From Parasutterella muris (GTDB taxonomy: Bacteria > Pseudomonadota > Gammaproteobacteria > Burkholderiales > Burkholderiaceae_F), in the NCBI RefSeq assembly GCF_943193095.1, contig NZ_CALPCV010000004.1, forward strand, positions 1 to 64,000: a DNA stretch of 64,000 bases, given 5' to 3'. The translations under genes and the position numbers were made by a program. The notes below the pieces were generated by a model. It had not been told where the DNA came from. It saw only the letters and a list, made by a program, of their open reading frames with translations, and made no database searches. Below, one piece after another: positions 26,014-34,975 of this stretch; the stretch's first letter is position 1; every line of letters begins with the position of its first letter.

Positions 26014-28011
26014 ATGCGTCTCTACTACGGAGTTTGGGACGGTGTCGTCTACGACAACCGGGAAACTGAGGAGTATTTCGAGCCTGAAGGTCTCGACATA
26101 AAGAATCTTCTTCAGTTCAATAACGGCAATCCCGTGATGACGTTTGTGTCTCATCGGGGATTCTTGGTTTTTCATCCGCATGCCAATCTTCTTTTAGCGT
26201 TAAGAAATTACTACAAGCGTGTTGAAGAGGATTCATGCGGAAAATGTACGCCGTGCAGAAGCGGTTCGATCATTATTTCCGAGATGCTTGAAAAAGCGGC
26301 TTCGGGAGAAGAAATTGACTGGGACGCGCTGATTGATGTGGCCCGTATGATGCGCAATACCAGTTTCTGCGGCGTTGGGCAGACTTGTCCGGTTGCGCTT
26401 ATTGAAGCGATTAAGACGTTTCCTAATGATCTTAAAAAAGCGCCTAATCCGAATAACGCCTTCGGTCATTATGAAGTTATGACCGCTCCGTGTATTGAAG
26501 CGTGTCCGGCACATGTGAACGTTCCCCGATATATTGACTACATTAAGATGGGACGGACTGATCTTGCGACTGGAGTTGTGCTTCGTCATTATCCGCTTGT
26601 CGGTTCCTGCGGCCGTGTCTGTGTTCGTCTCTGCGAACATGCATGCCGTCGTCAGCAGCTAGAGGGGCCGGTTGACATTAAGAATCTGAAGCGTTTTGCC
26701 GCAGACTCTCTGAACTACACCGTCGAAGAAATGTTTGAGGGGGCGGCTGCTCAACCCAATGAATTTTCGCCGAGGATCGCGGTTGTCGGTGCCGGGCCTG
26801 CGGGTCTGACCTGCGCCTACCATCTGCTTCTGAAGGGCTATAAAGTCGAAGTCTATGAAGCTCAGCGCAAAGCCGGAGGCATGGCGCTTATCGGCATTCC
26901 TCAGTATCGTTTGCCCAAAGGTATTCTTTTAGAAGAAGCCAAGGTTATTGAAAAGCTTGGCGGTAAATTCCATTACGGACACCGTCTGGGGAAGGATTTC
27001 ACGATAGACGATCTCTTTAGCGAAGGCTTTAACGCGGTATTTATCGGAGTCGGATGCTCAAAGGGCATGCTGCTCGGATTCCCGGAAGACGCTCAGAACA
27101 TTGAAGGCTACAGCAACGGCCTTAATTTCCTACTTAAGGTCGAGCGCGGGGTGGTGGAAGGCGAGTGTCCGACATTTTCCGGAGACTTTGTAGTTGTCGG
27201 AGGAGGCAACGTCGCCATGGACTGCTCACGCTCCGCGGTTCGAATGACCGATGGGAAGGTTCACGTTATTTATCGGCGCACAGAGAAGCAGGCGCCTGCG
27301 GATCCGGCAGAAATTCATGCCGCTAAAGAAGAAGGCATTGAATTTCATTTTCTCACTGCTCAGAAGCGCCTCGTTGTTGAGGACGGCAAGGTTGTCGGTC
27401 TTGAATGCGTCAAGCTGAAAGAGGGTGAGCGCGAGCCTAACGGACGTTCTAAGCTGATTGAAATTCCGGGAACGGAATTTATCATTCCGTGCTCGAACGT
27501 CATTAGCGCGATCGGACAGCGCATTGATCAGAGCATTTTTGAAGATAAGGATGAAATTCAGTTTGATAAGCGCGGAAATATTTCCGTAACGGAATCCCTG
27601 GCGACGAGTCGTCCGGGAGTATTCGCGGGCGGAGACTGCGCGACAGGGCCTACCACATTGATCGGCGGTATGGCTCAGGGTCAGACGGCAGCTGAATCCA
27701 TTCACGAGTACCTTACCCGCGGTTCGGTCGGTTTTGAACCGAGAGCCCGCATGACGCAGATGATTAAGAGGTGCGCGCTTTTGACAGACACTGAGAATTG
27801 TCTTCCTTCCATGCACAGAGAAAGAGTTCAGATGTGGGAGCTTAACCCCGCAATCCGCCGCAAGAATTTTGAAGAGGTTGAACTGGGATTAACGGCCGAG
27901 CAGGCCAAGAAAGAAGCTGAGCGCTGCATGCGCTGCTATCGTTTGTTCTCGGTGGTGACACAGCTTCCGATTCCTGGTTCCGATCATTGGGCTCAGAAGC
28001 AAGGAGAATAA
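26014..28011 (+). CDS. NuoF-type iron-sulfur domain fused to a GltD-like FAD/NAD(P) oxidoreductase (hydrogenase partner)
   Basis: A 665-residue flavoprotein. Residues 55-135 match the C-terminal iron-sulfur region of NuoF/HydB: SCGKCTPCR at 74-82 and the fourth ligand in FCGVGQTCP. The FMN/NADH-binding domain that normally precedes it is missing. Residues 155-240 carry a GltD-type two-cluster domain (CIEACP at 160-165; CGRVCVRLCEHAC at 199-211). Two Rossmann motifs follow, for FAD (VVGAGPAGLT at 258-267) and for pyridine nucleotide (VVGGGNVAMDCSR). AAGGAA precedes the ATG. Two bases separate its stop from the [FeFe]-hydrogenase ATG, so it is probably the NAD(P)H-linked electron module for that enzyme. 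Confidence 0.85.
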   Translation: MRLYYGVWDGVVYDNRETEEYFEPEGLDIKNLLQFNNGNPVMTFVSHRGFLVFHPHANLLLALRNYYKRVEEDSCGKCTPCRSGSIIISEMLEKAASGEEIDWDALIDVARMMRNTSFCGVGQTCPVALIEAIKTFPNDLKKAPNPNNAFGHYEVMTAPCIEACPAHVNVPRYIDYIKMGRTDLATGVVLRHYPLVGSCGRVCVRLCEHACRRQQLEGPVDIKNLKRFAADSLNYTVEEMFEGAAAQPNEFSPRIAVVGAGPAGLTCAYHLLLKGYKVEVYEAQRKAGGMALIGIPQYRLPKGILLEEAKVIEKLGGKFHYGHRLGKDFTIDDLFSEGFNAVFIGVGCSKGMLLGFPEDAQNIEGYSNGLNFLLKVERGVVEGECPTFSGDFVVVGGGNVAMDCSRSAVRMTDGKVHVIYRRTEKQAPADPAEIHAAKEEGIEFHFLTAQKRLVVEDGKVVGLECVKLKEGEREPNGRSKLIEIPGTEFIIPCSNVISAIGQRIDQSIFEDKDEIQFDKRGNISVTESLATSRPGVFAGGDCATGPTTLIGGMAQGQTAAESIHEYLTRGSVGFEPRARMTQMIKRCALLTDTENCLPSMHRERVQMWELNPAIRRKNFEEVELGLTAEQAKKEAERCMRCYRLFSVVTQLPIPGSDHWAQKQGE

Positions 28012-28013
28012 AA

Positions 28014-29807
28014 ATGAGAGCGTATATCAACAATAAGCCCTTTGATTTTGATGAAGAGATCACAATTCTTGAAGCGGCGCGCAAGATGGGATTTTTTATT
28101 CCGACGCTTTGCGCCTTCCAGCCTCTGAATCACACCCCGGGCACCTGCGCGGTTTGTATCGTGCGAGTTATCCGTGCTGACGGACAGGAGCTGACGCTTA
28201 CCAGCTGCAAAACGCCACTTGAGGACGGCATGCATGTGGACACGATCTCGTCGGCTGTGAAAAAGCTTCAGAGAAAGCAGGTTGAGCTTTTATTTGCCGA
28301 TCATGAGCAGGACTGCGTGACTTGCGGACGCTACGGCAACTGCGAGCTGCTTCAGCTTGCGAGAAACCTTGGCGTTAAGAGCGCTCAGTACACCGGCAAA
28401 TTTACCGCGAAGCGCACCGTTGACACTTCCGATTTAGCGATCCAGCTTGACGGCAACAAGTGTGTGCGCTGCATGCGCTGTGTTGAGGTATGCAACCAGC
28501 TTCACGGTATTGGCGCGCTGCGCATAGACAATATCGGCACCTCCGCGGGCGTCTGTGTTAATCAGGCGGACAAGTGGATTGATTCGAATCTATGTGTCCG
28601 CTGCGGACAATGCATTATGGTCTGTCCGACCGGGGCTCTGATGGCGCGCGACAATGTCGAACAGGCTCGTGAGCTGCTGGAAGATGAGGAGGTCATTACA
28701 GTTGTCCAGTTTGCTCCTGCTGTTCGCGCGACGCTTGGCGACGCGTTTGGTCTGCTTCCAGGAACCAATGTCGAGAAGCGCATCATTACCGGTCTGAAGA
28801 TGATGGGCGCCAATTATATTTTGGACACCAATTTCTCTGCTGACATGGTCATTATGGAGGAGGGGACGGAGCTGCTCGGACGACTGAATGATCCCCAGGC
28901 CAAGCTTCCGATGTTTACTTCCTGCTGTCCTGCCTGGATCAACTATGTTGAGCAGCACATTCCGGAGCTTTTGGATCACATTTCTTCTACTCGTTCTCCC
29001 CAGGCCGTGATGGGTTCAATGGTCAAGACCTGGTTTGCCGAGAAGATCGGTAAGGATTCCTCCAAGATCCGCATGATTTCGATCATGCCGTGTACCGCCA
29101 AAAAGGTTGAAGCGGCTCGTCCGCAGTTGGCTAAGGACGGTGTTCCCGATACAGATCTGGTTCTGACTGTGCGTGAGCTTGCGCGTCTTTTCCAGAGCCG
29201 CGGCATTGATTTAAAGACGATTCCGGACGGTGAGTTTGACACACCGTTCATGAGTCAGGGTACGGGTGCAGCGGTGATATTCGGCAAGAGCGGCGGTGTT
29301 GCGGAAGCCGCAGCGCGTACGCTCTATCATGTTCTGACCGCTGGAGAGGTGAATTCCATTCCTTTCCATGCGGCCAAAAATCCCCACGCCTTTAAAGAAG
29401 CGGAGCTTGAGCTTGGCGGCAAGACGCTGCGGATCGGCGTAGTTTATGGTTTAGCGAATGCTCGTGAAGTCGCGCGTCAGGTTTTAGACGGAACAAGTTC
29501 GTATGACTTTATTGAAGTGATGACCTGTCCCGGCGGCTGTGTGAACGGCGGGGGCACCTTCCGCAAGAGAGGCAAGTACCTGAACTTTACCGAGCAGCGA
29601 TTTGAAGCGCTTGAAAAAGCGGACGAGAACTGCGTATACCGCCAGTCACACAATAACCCGATGGTTCAGCAGGCGTATCGCGAGTTCTTTGGCGAGCCCA
29701 ACTCGCACAAGGCGCACAAGCTGCTGCATACGACCTATGACAATCGGAAGAAAGAACCGGCAGTTCCTTCGATCCGAGAGGTGTGGCAGAAGATAAAACT
29801 CGGCTAA
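28014..29807 (+). CDS. hydA: [FeFe]-hydrogenase catalytic subunit (HydA, group A, multi-cluster)
   Basis: A 597-residue cytoplasmic [FeFe]-hydrogenase that interconverts protons and H2. In order: a 2Fe-2S domain (Cys33, 45, 48, 65), a His-ligated cluster (His97, Cys101, 104, 110), two [4Fe-4S] motifs (Cys150-160 and 194-204), the H-cluster domain and the small-subunit-like C-terminal domain (about 540-597). All three H-cluster signatures are canonical: TSCCPAW at 302-308, MPCTAKKVE at 358-366 and EVMTCPGGCVNGGG at 501-514. AGGAG precedes the ATG at 28014. The HydE, HydF and HydG maturases it needs are not in the window. Confidence 0.97.
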   Translation: MRAYINNKPFDFDEEITILEAARKMGFFIPTLCAFQPLNHTPGTCAVCIVRVIRADGQELTLTSCKTPLEDGMHVDTISSAVKKLQRKQVELLFADHEQDCVTCGRYGNCELLQLARNLGVKSAQYTGKFTAKRTVDTSDLAIQLDGNKCVRCMRCVEVCNQLHGIGALRIDNIGTSAGVCVNQADKWIDSNLCVRCGQCIMVCPTGALMARDNVEQARELLEDEEVITVVQFAPAVRATLGDAFGLLPGTNVEKRIITGLKMMGANYILDTNFSADMVIMEEGTELLGRLNDPQAKLPMFTSCCPAWINYVEQHIPELLDHISSTRSPQAVMGSMVKTWFAEKIGKDSSKIRMISIMPCTAKKVEAARPQLAKDGVPDTDLVLTVRELARLFQSRGIDLKTIPDGEFDTPFMSQGTGAAVIFGKSGGVAEAAARTLYHVLTAGEVNSIPFHAAKNPHAFKEAELELGGKTLRIGVVYGLANAREVARQVLDGTSSYDFIEVMTCPGGCVNGGGTFRKRGKYLNFTEQRFEALEKADENCVYRQSHNNPMVQQAYREFFGEPNSHKAHKLLHTTYDNRKKEPAVPSIREVWQKIKLG

Positions 29808-29827
29808 TTCGAAACTGCGCAAACATG

Positions 29828-29866
29828 GGCTCCCGAACAAAGTGCATTTGTTCGGGGGCCTTTTAC
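29828..29866 (+). terminator. Terminator of the hydrogenase operon
   Basis: GGCTCCCGAACAAA (29828-29841) pairs with TTTGTTCGGGGGCC (29847-29860) with one G-U, followed by TTTTACT. It lies 20 bases past the hydA stop. Confidence 0.9.
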
Positions 29867-30102
29867 TATAGTTGGAAGAATCAGCGTAACTGTCGGATGG
29901 AAAGGGAAAAATTCTTCAAAAACAATCTCTGAATCATCCTTTGCCGAATGGCTGTGAGGGAAGCGGGCAGGCCGGTTTAATTTAGTTTTAGCAAGGGGAT
30001 AAAAAAATTTTAGTGCTCCGGACATAATCTTTTACAATAAGCAGTAAACCCCGAGAAGAGTGAGCTAAGAAGATTAAGTATTACGTTCATGGAGCGATAA
30101 GC

Positions 30103-30297
30103 TTGAGCGCCAAAGGTTACTATCCAAAAATTCCGTATGAAGAAATTTATTTTGAGGATTTTGCGTTCGAGGTAACCGCAAACACAGAGTACGAGTGCGA
30201 TTATTACGCTAGTTGTATCGTTAGCGGTACTCAGCATGACCACGACGACAAATATACAGAGCTCATGCTTGAGGATAGGAAGCTGACACAACTCTGA
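30103..30297 (+). CDS. Hypothetical acidic small protein
   Basis: A 64-codon frame starting with TTG at 30103, with GGAGCG upstream. The product is rich in Tyr, Asp and Glu, with a His/Asp cluster (QHDHDDKY) that could bind metal. No family is recognised. The start codon is weak and a minus-strand frame overlaps it, so it may not be a real gene. Confidence 0.35.
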   Translation: MSAKGYYPKIPYEEIYFEDFAFEVTANTEYECDYYASCIVSGTQHDHDDKYTELMLEDRKLTQL

Positions 30298-30445
30298 ATT
30301 TTAAGAGAGTGTCATTTATGGCGCGATGATTATTCGCTAAGGAGGGCTTCTCTTTATCCATTACTGTGCGTTTGAAAGCTGCTATTAAAATTAGGAATGT
30401 CGGCTGAAGGACAAAGCCAATTAACTATTAGGGCGATAGCAAGAG

Positions 30446-31411
30446 ATGAAGACTAAAGAATTATTGTTTGCCGCACTGTTCAGTTTCTCCTCGATAGCAT
30501 CAGCCGAGACAGACACCGGCATTGGATCCAATGAAGTTAATACCGTAGGCGGTAAATTAACGATTAGAACATTTGAAACAGATCCGAGTCAGCTCGTTCT
30601 TAATTCTTCCAATTTGCCGATTGCGGAAAATTACTATCTTGAGCTTGTCGGGAAGGTTCATTTTTCCGATGAAGCTGATTTTGTTCTAGTTAGGTCCAAT
30701 CCCGGCGGGAACGCTACACCCAACCAGTACTACGTCGTCCGGGTCGGCAAAGATAAAACGTGGAGGCTTACCGACATATCGTGCACGAGCTTTAAGTCTG
30801 TTGAAGGCGACGGCTCAAAGTTTTATAAGGACGGTGAGACTGTAAAGGTTGTTTTTCCTGAGTACCTGGGGCATCGGACTTTTAAAGTGACAGCAGAGCT
30901 TGATCCAAACGGAGAACTGATACACGAGGAGAAGAAGATTGAGAAGGACACACTGATGTCGACGATCACTTCTTTTGATGACGTTGCCGGTAAAGAACTG
31001 CCGCCCGTAGCTCTTATTCTCATACCGGCAGTGAGGGATGACTTGCTTAAGAAGGGAACTTATAGCTTTACTTTTAACTATCTGGACGGACTTGGCAGCC
31101 CATTGCTTAATACTTCGGACAGCGGTGATGTAATCTATTTAAGTGCACACGGTTCACATGCTGAATCGTGGCAGGAAATTGATATGTGGACCAATACCAA
31201 GGGTAAGTATTGGATTTTATATCCGACTTCATGCTCAGGTGAAGAGTGCAAATTTTTAGTGTTTACAAACCTCACATATCTTCAAATAAGAACTTATTTA
31301 GAAGCTCTTTTAAATGATCACAAGTATCCATGGTTTGAAGGAAAATACATGAGCAAGTCAAGCTTTACTATTAACGGCCAAAACGTTTCCGCATCAGAGA
31401 TTTTTAAATAA
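30446..31411 (+). CDS. Hypothetical exported protein
   Basis: A 321-residue protein with a Sec signal peptide (MKTKELLFAALFSFSSIASA, predicted cleavage after ASA). The mature part is rich in Thr, Ser, Lys and beta-prone stretches and has a Cys pair in CSGEECKF. No domain is recognised. It is flanked by a hairpin terminator and has no same-strand partner. The content suggests a secreted or periplasmic beta-structured protein. Codon and base use are somewhat more AT-rich than the hydrogenase genes. Confidence 0.7.
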   Translation: MKTKELLFAALFSFSSIASAETDTGIGSNEVNTVGGKLTIRTFETDPSQLVLNSSNLPIAENYYLELVGKVHFSDEADFVLVRSNPGGNATPNQYYVVRVGKDKTWRLTDISCTSFKSVEGDGSKFYKDGETVKVVFPEYLGHRTFKVTAELDPNGELIHEEKKIEKDTLMSTITSFDDVAGKELPPVALILIPAVRDDLLKKGTYSFTFNYLDGLGSPLLNTSDSGDVIYLSAHGSHAESWQEIDMWTNTKGKYWILYPTSCSGEECKFLVFTNLTYLQIRTYLEALLNDHKYPWFEGKYMSKSSFTINGQNVSASEIFK

Positions 31412-31453
31412 ACGGCCGTATTCAAGATAAACGTCCATAGGAAAAAGTCAGGG

Positions 31454-31484
31454 GTCATCTTCTGGAAAGAAGATGACTTTCTTA
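31454..31484 (+). terminator. Probable terminator of the exported-protein gene
   Basis: GTCATCTTCT (31454-31463) and AGAAGATGAC (31468-31477) form a perfect 10-base-pair stem capped by GGAA, followed by TTTCTT. Confidence 0.75.
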
Positions 31485-31499
31485 TGAGGAGAAAAACAC

Positions 31500-31537
31500 G
31501 GGACTCGACCTGCACTAGCCGGTGCGGGAAGAGTCCC
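31500..31537 (+). ncRNA. Structured leader before the 48-residue peptide gene
   Basis: GGGACTC (31500-31506) pairs with GAGTCCC (31531-31537), and inside it CCTGCAC (31509-31515) pairs with GTGCGGG (31522-31528) with one G-U. The two stacked stems end 22 bases before the small ORF's ATG and just before its AAGGAGGA. It may control translation or be part of a small RNA; no known RNA family is recognised. Confidence 0.5.
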
Positions 31538-31559
31538 AGTAAATAAGGAGGATAGTCGT

Positions 31560-31706
31560 ATGACGTTTGAAAGTACACGACTACTTCTGCTCCTTATCGT
31601 GTTAGAGGGATTATCCGTCAATGGTGACATTGTTGTCAACATTGAAGGCTCTATTTCTCTTGCGATAATTGGAGCAGCGGCGCTATTGCTTATTCTCAGA
31701 CGATAA
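31560..31706 (+). CDS. Small hydrophobic peptide (48 residues), toxin- or holin-like
   Basis: A 48-codon ORF with a very strong ribosome-binding site (AAGGAGGA) and its own terminator right after it. The peptide is mostly hydrophobic: segment one is RLLLLLIVLEGLSV (residues 7-20), a polar linker follows (NGDIVVNIEG), and segment two is SISLAIIGAAALLLILRR. Two short membrane segments with a basic end resemble type I toxins or holin-like peptides, but no family is recognised. A structured leader lies upstream. It is too short for ordinary ORF calling. Confidence 0.6.
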   Translation: MTFESTRLLLLLIVLEGLSVNGDIVVNIEGSISLAIIGAAALLLILRR

Positions 31707-31716
31707 CGCCGATCGG

Positions 31717-31749
31717 TGCCGGAATGAGTTTTTTGTTCCGGCATTTTTT
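31717..31749 (+). terminator. Strong terminator of the small-peptide gene
   Basis: TGCCGGAA (31717-31724) pairs with TTCCGGCA (31736-31743) and runs into TTTTTT. Confidence 0.92.
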
Positions 31750-31881
31750 ACTGCTTGAAATTAGAGAATACCTCCTTAACGTCATGCATACATCCTACTG
31801 CGAACGCCCGGTGCGCCTACAGACTCGGTTAAGGTATCGGAAGCGTAAAAAAATCAGGATCTCGATTTGAGCCCCTCAAGT

Positions 31882-33009
31882 TTATTTGCGGATTTGATTA
31901 GTGACCGCTTTGAACTGCTCTTTAAAGCCGGCATCATAAAGCTGGGACAGAGAAGGCGGTTCAAATTCAAAAATCTGTGCCATGTCCTTTTCCGCCTGCG
32001 AGATGCAGTCGGCTAACGAAGCGCCGATCTTCATGGTGAGGAAGGTGTTGAGCGCGATTTCGTAATTAACAGTCGCTTTTGTCTGCAGCTCAATCAGTTC
32101 CTTAGCGCGTTTATTCAGATGACGCGTATAGAACTTCACAACTTCAAGCACCTGACGGTTGATTTCTACGTTGTTCTTTAACGTTGTGCGGGCAGAATCC
32201 GCAAGATCGGGCAGGGCAAGCTTTTCCTCGGCCTTGTTGATCTGACGGAATGCCTGCTGCTCGATGCCGGCGATCTGCTTCAGGTAGACCTTGCCGATTC
32301 TGTCGAGTGCGCGATTGATGGCTTCCAGATAAAGTCTGGAACACATCATGTAGAAACCGGCGTAGGTCTTGGAGAGTTCCGGAGTTGCGCTGCTTTCAGA
32401 GAGCTGCGCTTCCAAACGGCTGAAGATTTGGCTGACCACGTCGGCAACCGACAGAACGGATGCAATATCTTCTCCGTCCACGCTTTCAAGCAGACTCTCA
32501 AGCTGACCGCTTTCCATCTTTACGCCCCGGGCGTGCAGAGAGTTAAGCGCTTTCTTGGAAAGTTCGGCAATACGGCTCTCGTCGGATGCGATCTTCGCCT
32601 TTCCCTGTGAGATTTTTTCTTTCAGCTTGTTCTGAGAAAAATTAAGCGGGTTCCAGCTTTTTTTAGGAGCGGCGATTAAATCCTTTTCCCACTCAATGAT
32701 CTGTTTCTGTCGCTTGCTAATGTCTTTGCGAATTGAGGAAACCTGAGTAAGAAGCATCATTACTTCGTTGGAAAACATCTCGTGGAAGCATTCGGTGCAG
32801 ATTCTCTTGATCGCAGGTTCCTGATAGACATAACGTCTGACGAAGCTTCCGCCCTGCGGATGAACTTCCTGAGCGATCAGATCGACGCCTCTCTCAAGCT
32901 TGGGCCTTAAATTAGACCAAGTCTTCTCGAACGTCTGGGAAGAGAAAACCGCTCTTTCCAAAGCAAAGTAGAGAGGATATGTAACTATCATTCGAACAGG
33001 TGCCAGCAT
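31882..33009 (-). CDS. Hypothetical coiled-coil protein
   Basis: A largely helical, charged protein with no signal peptide and no recognised domain. Predicted coiled coil spans roughly residues 95-165 (SSIRKDISKRQKQIIEWEKD onward), with further heptad-like stretches near the C-terminus. A Cys pair lies in ICTECF. I use the ATG at 33009 (375 residues); an in-frame TTG at 33060 would add 17 residues. No clear ribosome-binding site is seen. Neighbours on both sides are on the other strand, so it is monocistronic. Confidence 0.6.
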   Translation of the reverse strand: MLAPVRMIVTYPLYFALERAVFSSQTFEKTWSNLRPKLERGVDLIAQEVHPQGGSFVRRYVYQEPAIKRICTECFHEMFSNEVMMLLTQVSSIRKDISKRQKQIIEWEKDLIAAPKKSWNPLNFSQNKLKEKISQGKAKIASDESRIAELSKKALNSLHARGVKMESGQLESLLESVDGEDIASVLSVADVVSQIFSRLEAQLSESSATPELSKTYAGFYMMCSRLYLEAINRALDRIGKVYLKQIAGIEQQAFRQINKAEEKLALPDLADSARTTLKNNVEINRQVLEVVKFYTRHLNKRAKELIELQTKATVNYEIALNTFLTMKIGASLADCISQAEKDMAQIFEFEPPSLSQLYDAGFKEQFKAVTNQIRK

Positions 33010-33271
33010 CGTTATTCTTTCATCATTTGCTCGAGACTCAATCAGTCCCGATACCAACAATATGCCTATCTTAACTGATCGTCAGCTTAAAAAACTTCAG
33101 GCGGGTGGAATTTGCATTGATACCGGAGAAGTTTCATAAGACAAACTTTTGAGCTTACATAGCCTTTAAATAATAAGAGCATTAAAAGAAGCATGTGCAT
33201 GCCAGGGGGTTTAGCTTTTTTTACAGGCCTAGTAGAATGCCTGCATAACCGGTATTTACTAAGGAGGAACA

Positions 33272-34966
33272 ATGCCGATGAAATATACCTTATTGGCCTC
33301 GCTGCTGGCGGCCGCGTGGACGGTTCAGGCCGCCGTGCCTGAGGTGAGCCCCCAGGCCGAGCAGTCAGCCGCTCAGATCAGCTCTGATCCGATTATGCAG
33401 AAAATATTAAAAGAGGCGATGAGCCCCGAGGGTCAGAAGTGGCGCTTTAACACGCAGATGGAAATTACGCGAATTGCTTCTCCTTCACGCAGCGAAATGC
33501 GTCGCCAGAAAGAAATCATGCGCCGCTTTGTTGAGGAGTGGGGCTTTACGCCTGAGGAAGTTGTCACACGCCTTGACGGTGTATTGCCAGGCGCGGGACT
33601 TCAAAAGGTTGACGGGCTTCCTGTGTACAACGCCTGTGTCCGTATCCCGGGTACCTACGCCTCTCAAAAGGATGCGCAGTCCTATAAAGGACAATTTCCG
33701 AAAGTTCTTCTTGAAGGCCACATTGATACGGTAAATCCGCCGGTTCTTCCGCCGGAGTCCTCGCCTTATATGCCGGTAAAGCTGCAGCCTTCTGCTCAGC
33801 AGCTCGTTAAGACGCCCAAAGAGCTTGAAGCGCTTGCGGATGAACTGCACTTTGATGAGAAGGGCAGAATCATTGAAGATGAAAACTACCGCAAAGCCTA
33901 TAAGCGCTATCAGGATTACGAATCAGCTCAGAAAGAGGGCGCCTACAGAATTTATGTGCCGGGCTATAACGACGCGATGATCAACACCGCCGCTGTCATG
34001 CAGATGGCGTATCTCATGCACAAATACGGTGTTAAGCCGGTTTATGACGTTTGGGTCTGCGGGACCGTGGGTGAAGAAGGCAAAGGCAATCTTGCGGGCA
34101 TGAAGCAGCTCTACGGCTATAACCAGGACACGGGCAAAGGCAATAATGCCCTTAACTTTGTAGCGAACGTGGGTGCGGACAGCACTTCTCCAAAATCGGG
34201 TACGGTCAATTATCTCGGTTCTTACCGTTTTGAAATCAAGTACACGGAACCGGCAGGCCTCAAAATTGACGCAAAAGGTCCTTCGGCAATGATGGCGATG
34301 TCACGTGCGATTGAGAGAATTTCGAATCTCAAAACATCGTGGGATGCCGATAAGAAAGCGGAAAGAACAACCTACACCGTGGGAGTCGGCAGCTGCGAAC
34401 AGGCAAAACCCGGCGAGCGCAGTCAGTCCTGCACGCTGCTTGTGGATATGAGAAGCCCGACACCTGGACCGTTAAACGACATTCGCGCCAAGATCGAACC
34501 GGTCTTCCAAAAAGCGAGGGACGAGGAAAACGCTAAATTCGGGTTGAAGAATACGGATCCGAAAGCGGTGAAGATGGAACTGGTCTGGTTCGGAGATCGT
34601 CCCGCGCATCAGAGAAAGAACTACAACGACGGTGTAATGCAGGCGTATTGGCAGTCAGCTAAAACGGTCGGCATTGATGAAAGAAAAAAACTCAACGAGA
34701 GAGCTTCTTCTTTGAATGACAACGTTCCGGCCGCGGTCGGCGTACCCACCGTTAATATCAACGTCGGCACGAACGCAGGCGGTGGCGGCGGGCATGCCTG
34801 GTACGAATGGGGAATCCCCGGAAACGGCGAAGATGAAGGCAAACGTGTTTACCGCATGATTCTGATGGGACTGATGAACGCGGGCTTTAATACTTCTGAC
34901 GGCAAAGTGGTTCAGCCGCTTGTCGGACCGATCGGAAACAGAACAACCGAAGACATTTATAAGTAG
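33272..34966 (+). CDS. Secreted M20 family metallopeptidase
   Basis: A 564-residue periplasmic peptidase with a Sec signal (KYTLLASLLAAAWTVQA). M20 features are EGHIDTV (metal ligands His150, Asp152), GYNDAMIN (bridging Asp), GTVGEEGKGN (catalytic Glu), a lid region near 330-430 and HAWYEWG with the last His. It is about 150 residues longer than typical M20 proteins. The extra DELHFDEKGRIIEDENYRKA region is charged. AAGGAGGA is followed by two in-frame ATGs (33272 and 33278); either could be the start. It is followed after nine bases by a small secreted gene that resembles its lid domain. Confidence 0.85.
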   Translation: MPMKYTLLASLLAAAWTVQAAVPEVSPQAEQSAAQISSDPIMQKILKEAMSPEGQKWRFNTQMEITRIASPSRSEMRRQKEIMRRFVEEWGFTPEEVVTRLDGVLPGAGLQKVDGLPVYNACVRIPGTYASQKDAQSYKGQFPKVLLEGHIDTVNPPVLPPESSPYMPVKLQPSAQQLVKTPKELEALADELHFDEKGRIIEDENYRKAYKRYQDYESAQKEGAYRIYVPGYNDAMINTAAVMQMAYLMHKYGVKPVYDVWVCGTVGEEGKGNLAGMKQLYGYNQDTGKGNNALNFVANVGADSTSPKSGTVNYLGSYRFEIKYTEPAGLKIDAKGPSAMMAMSRAIERISNLKTSWDADKKAERTTYTVGVGSCEQAKPGERSQSCTLLVDMRSPTPGPLNDIRAKIEPVFQKARDEENAKFGLKNTDPKAVKMELVWFGDRPAHQRKNYNDGVMQAYWQSAKTVGIDERKKLNERASSLNDNVPAAVGVPTVNINVGTNAGGGGGHAWYEWGIPGNGEDEGKRVYRMILMGLMNAGFNTSDGKVVQPLVGPIGNRTTEDIYK

Positions 34967-34975
34967 GAGACAGTT

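Noticed and set aside
33062..33139. 25-codon frame MPILTDRQLKKL... resembling an integrase arm-domain start
   Set aside because: It stops after 25 codons, has no integrase core nearby, and no attachment-site repeats were found.
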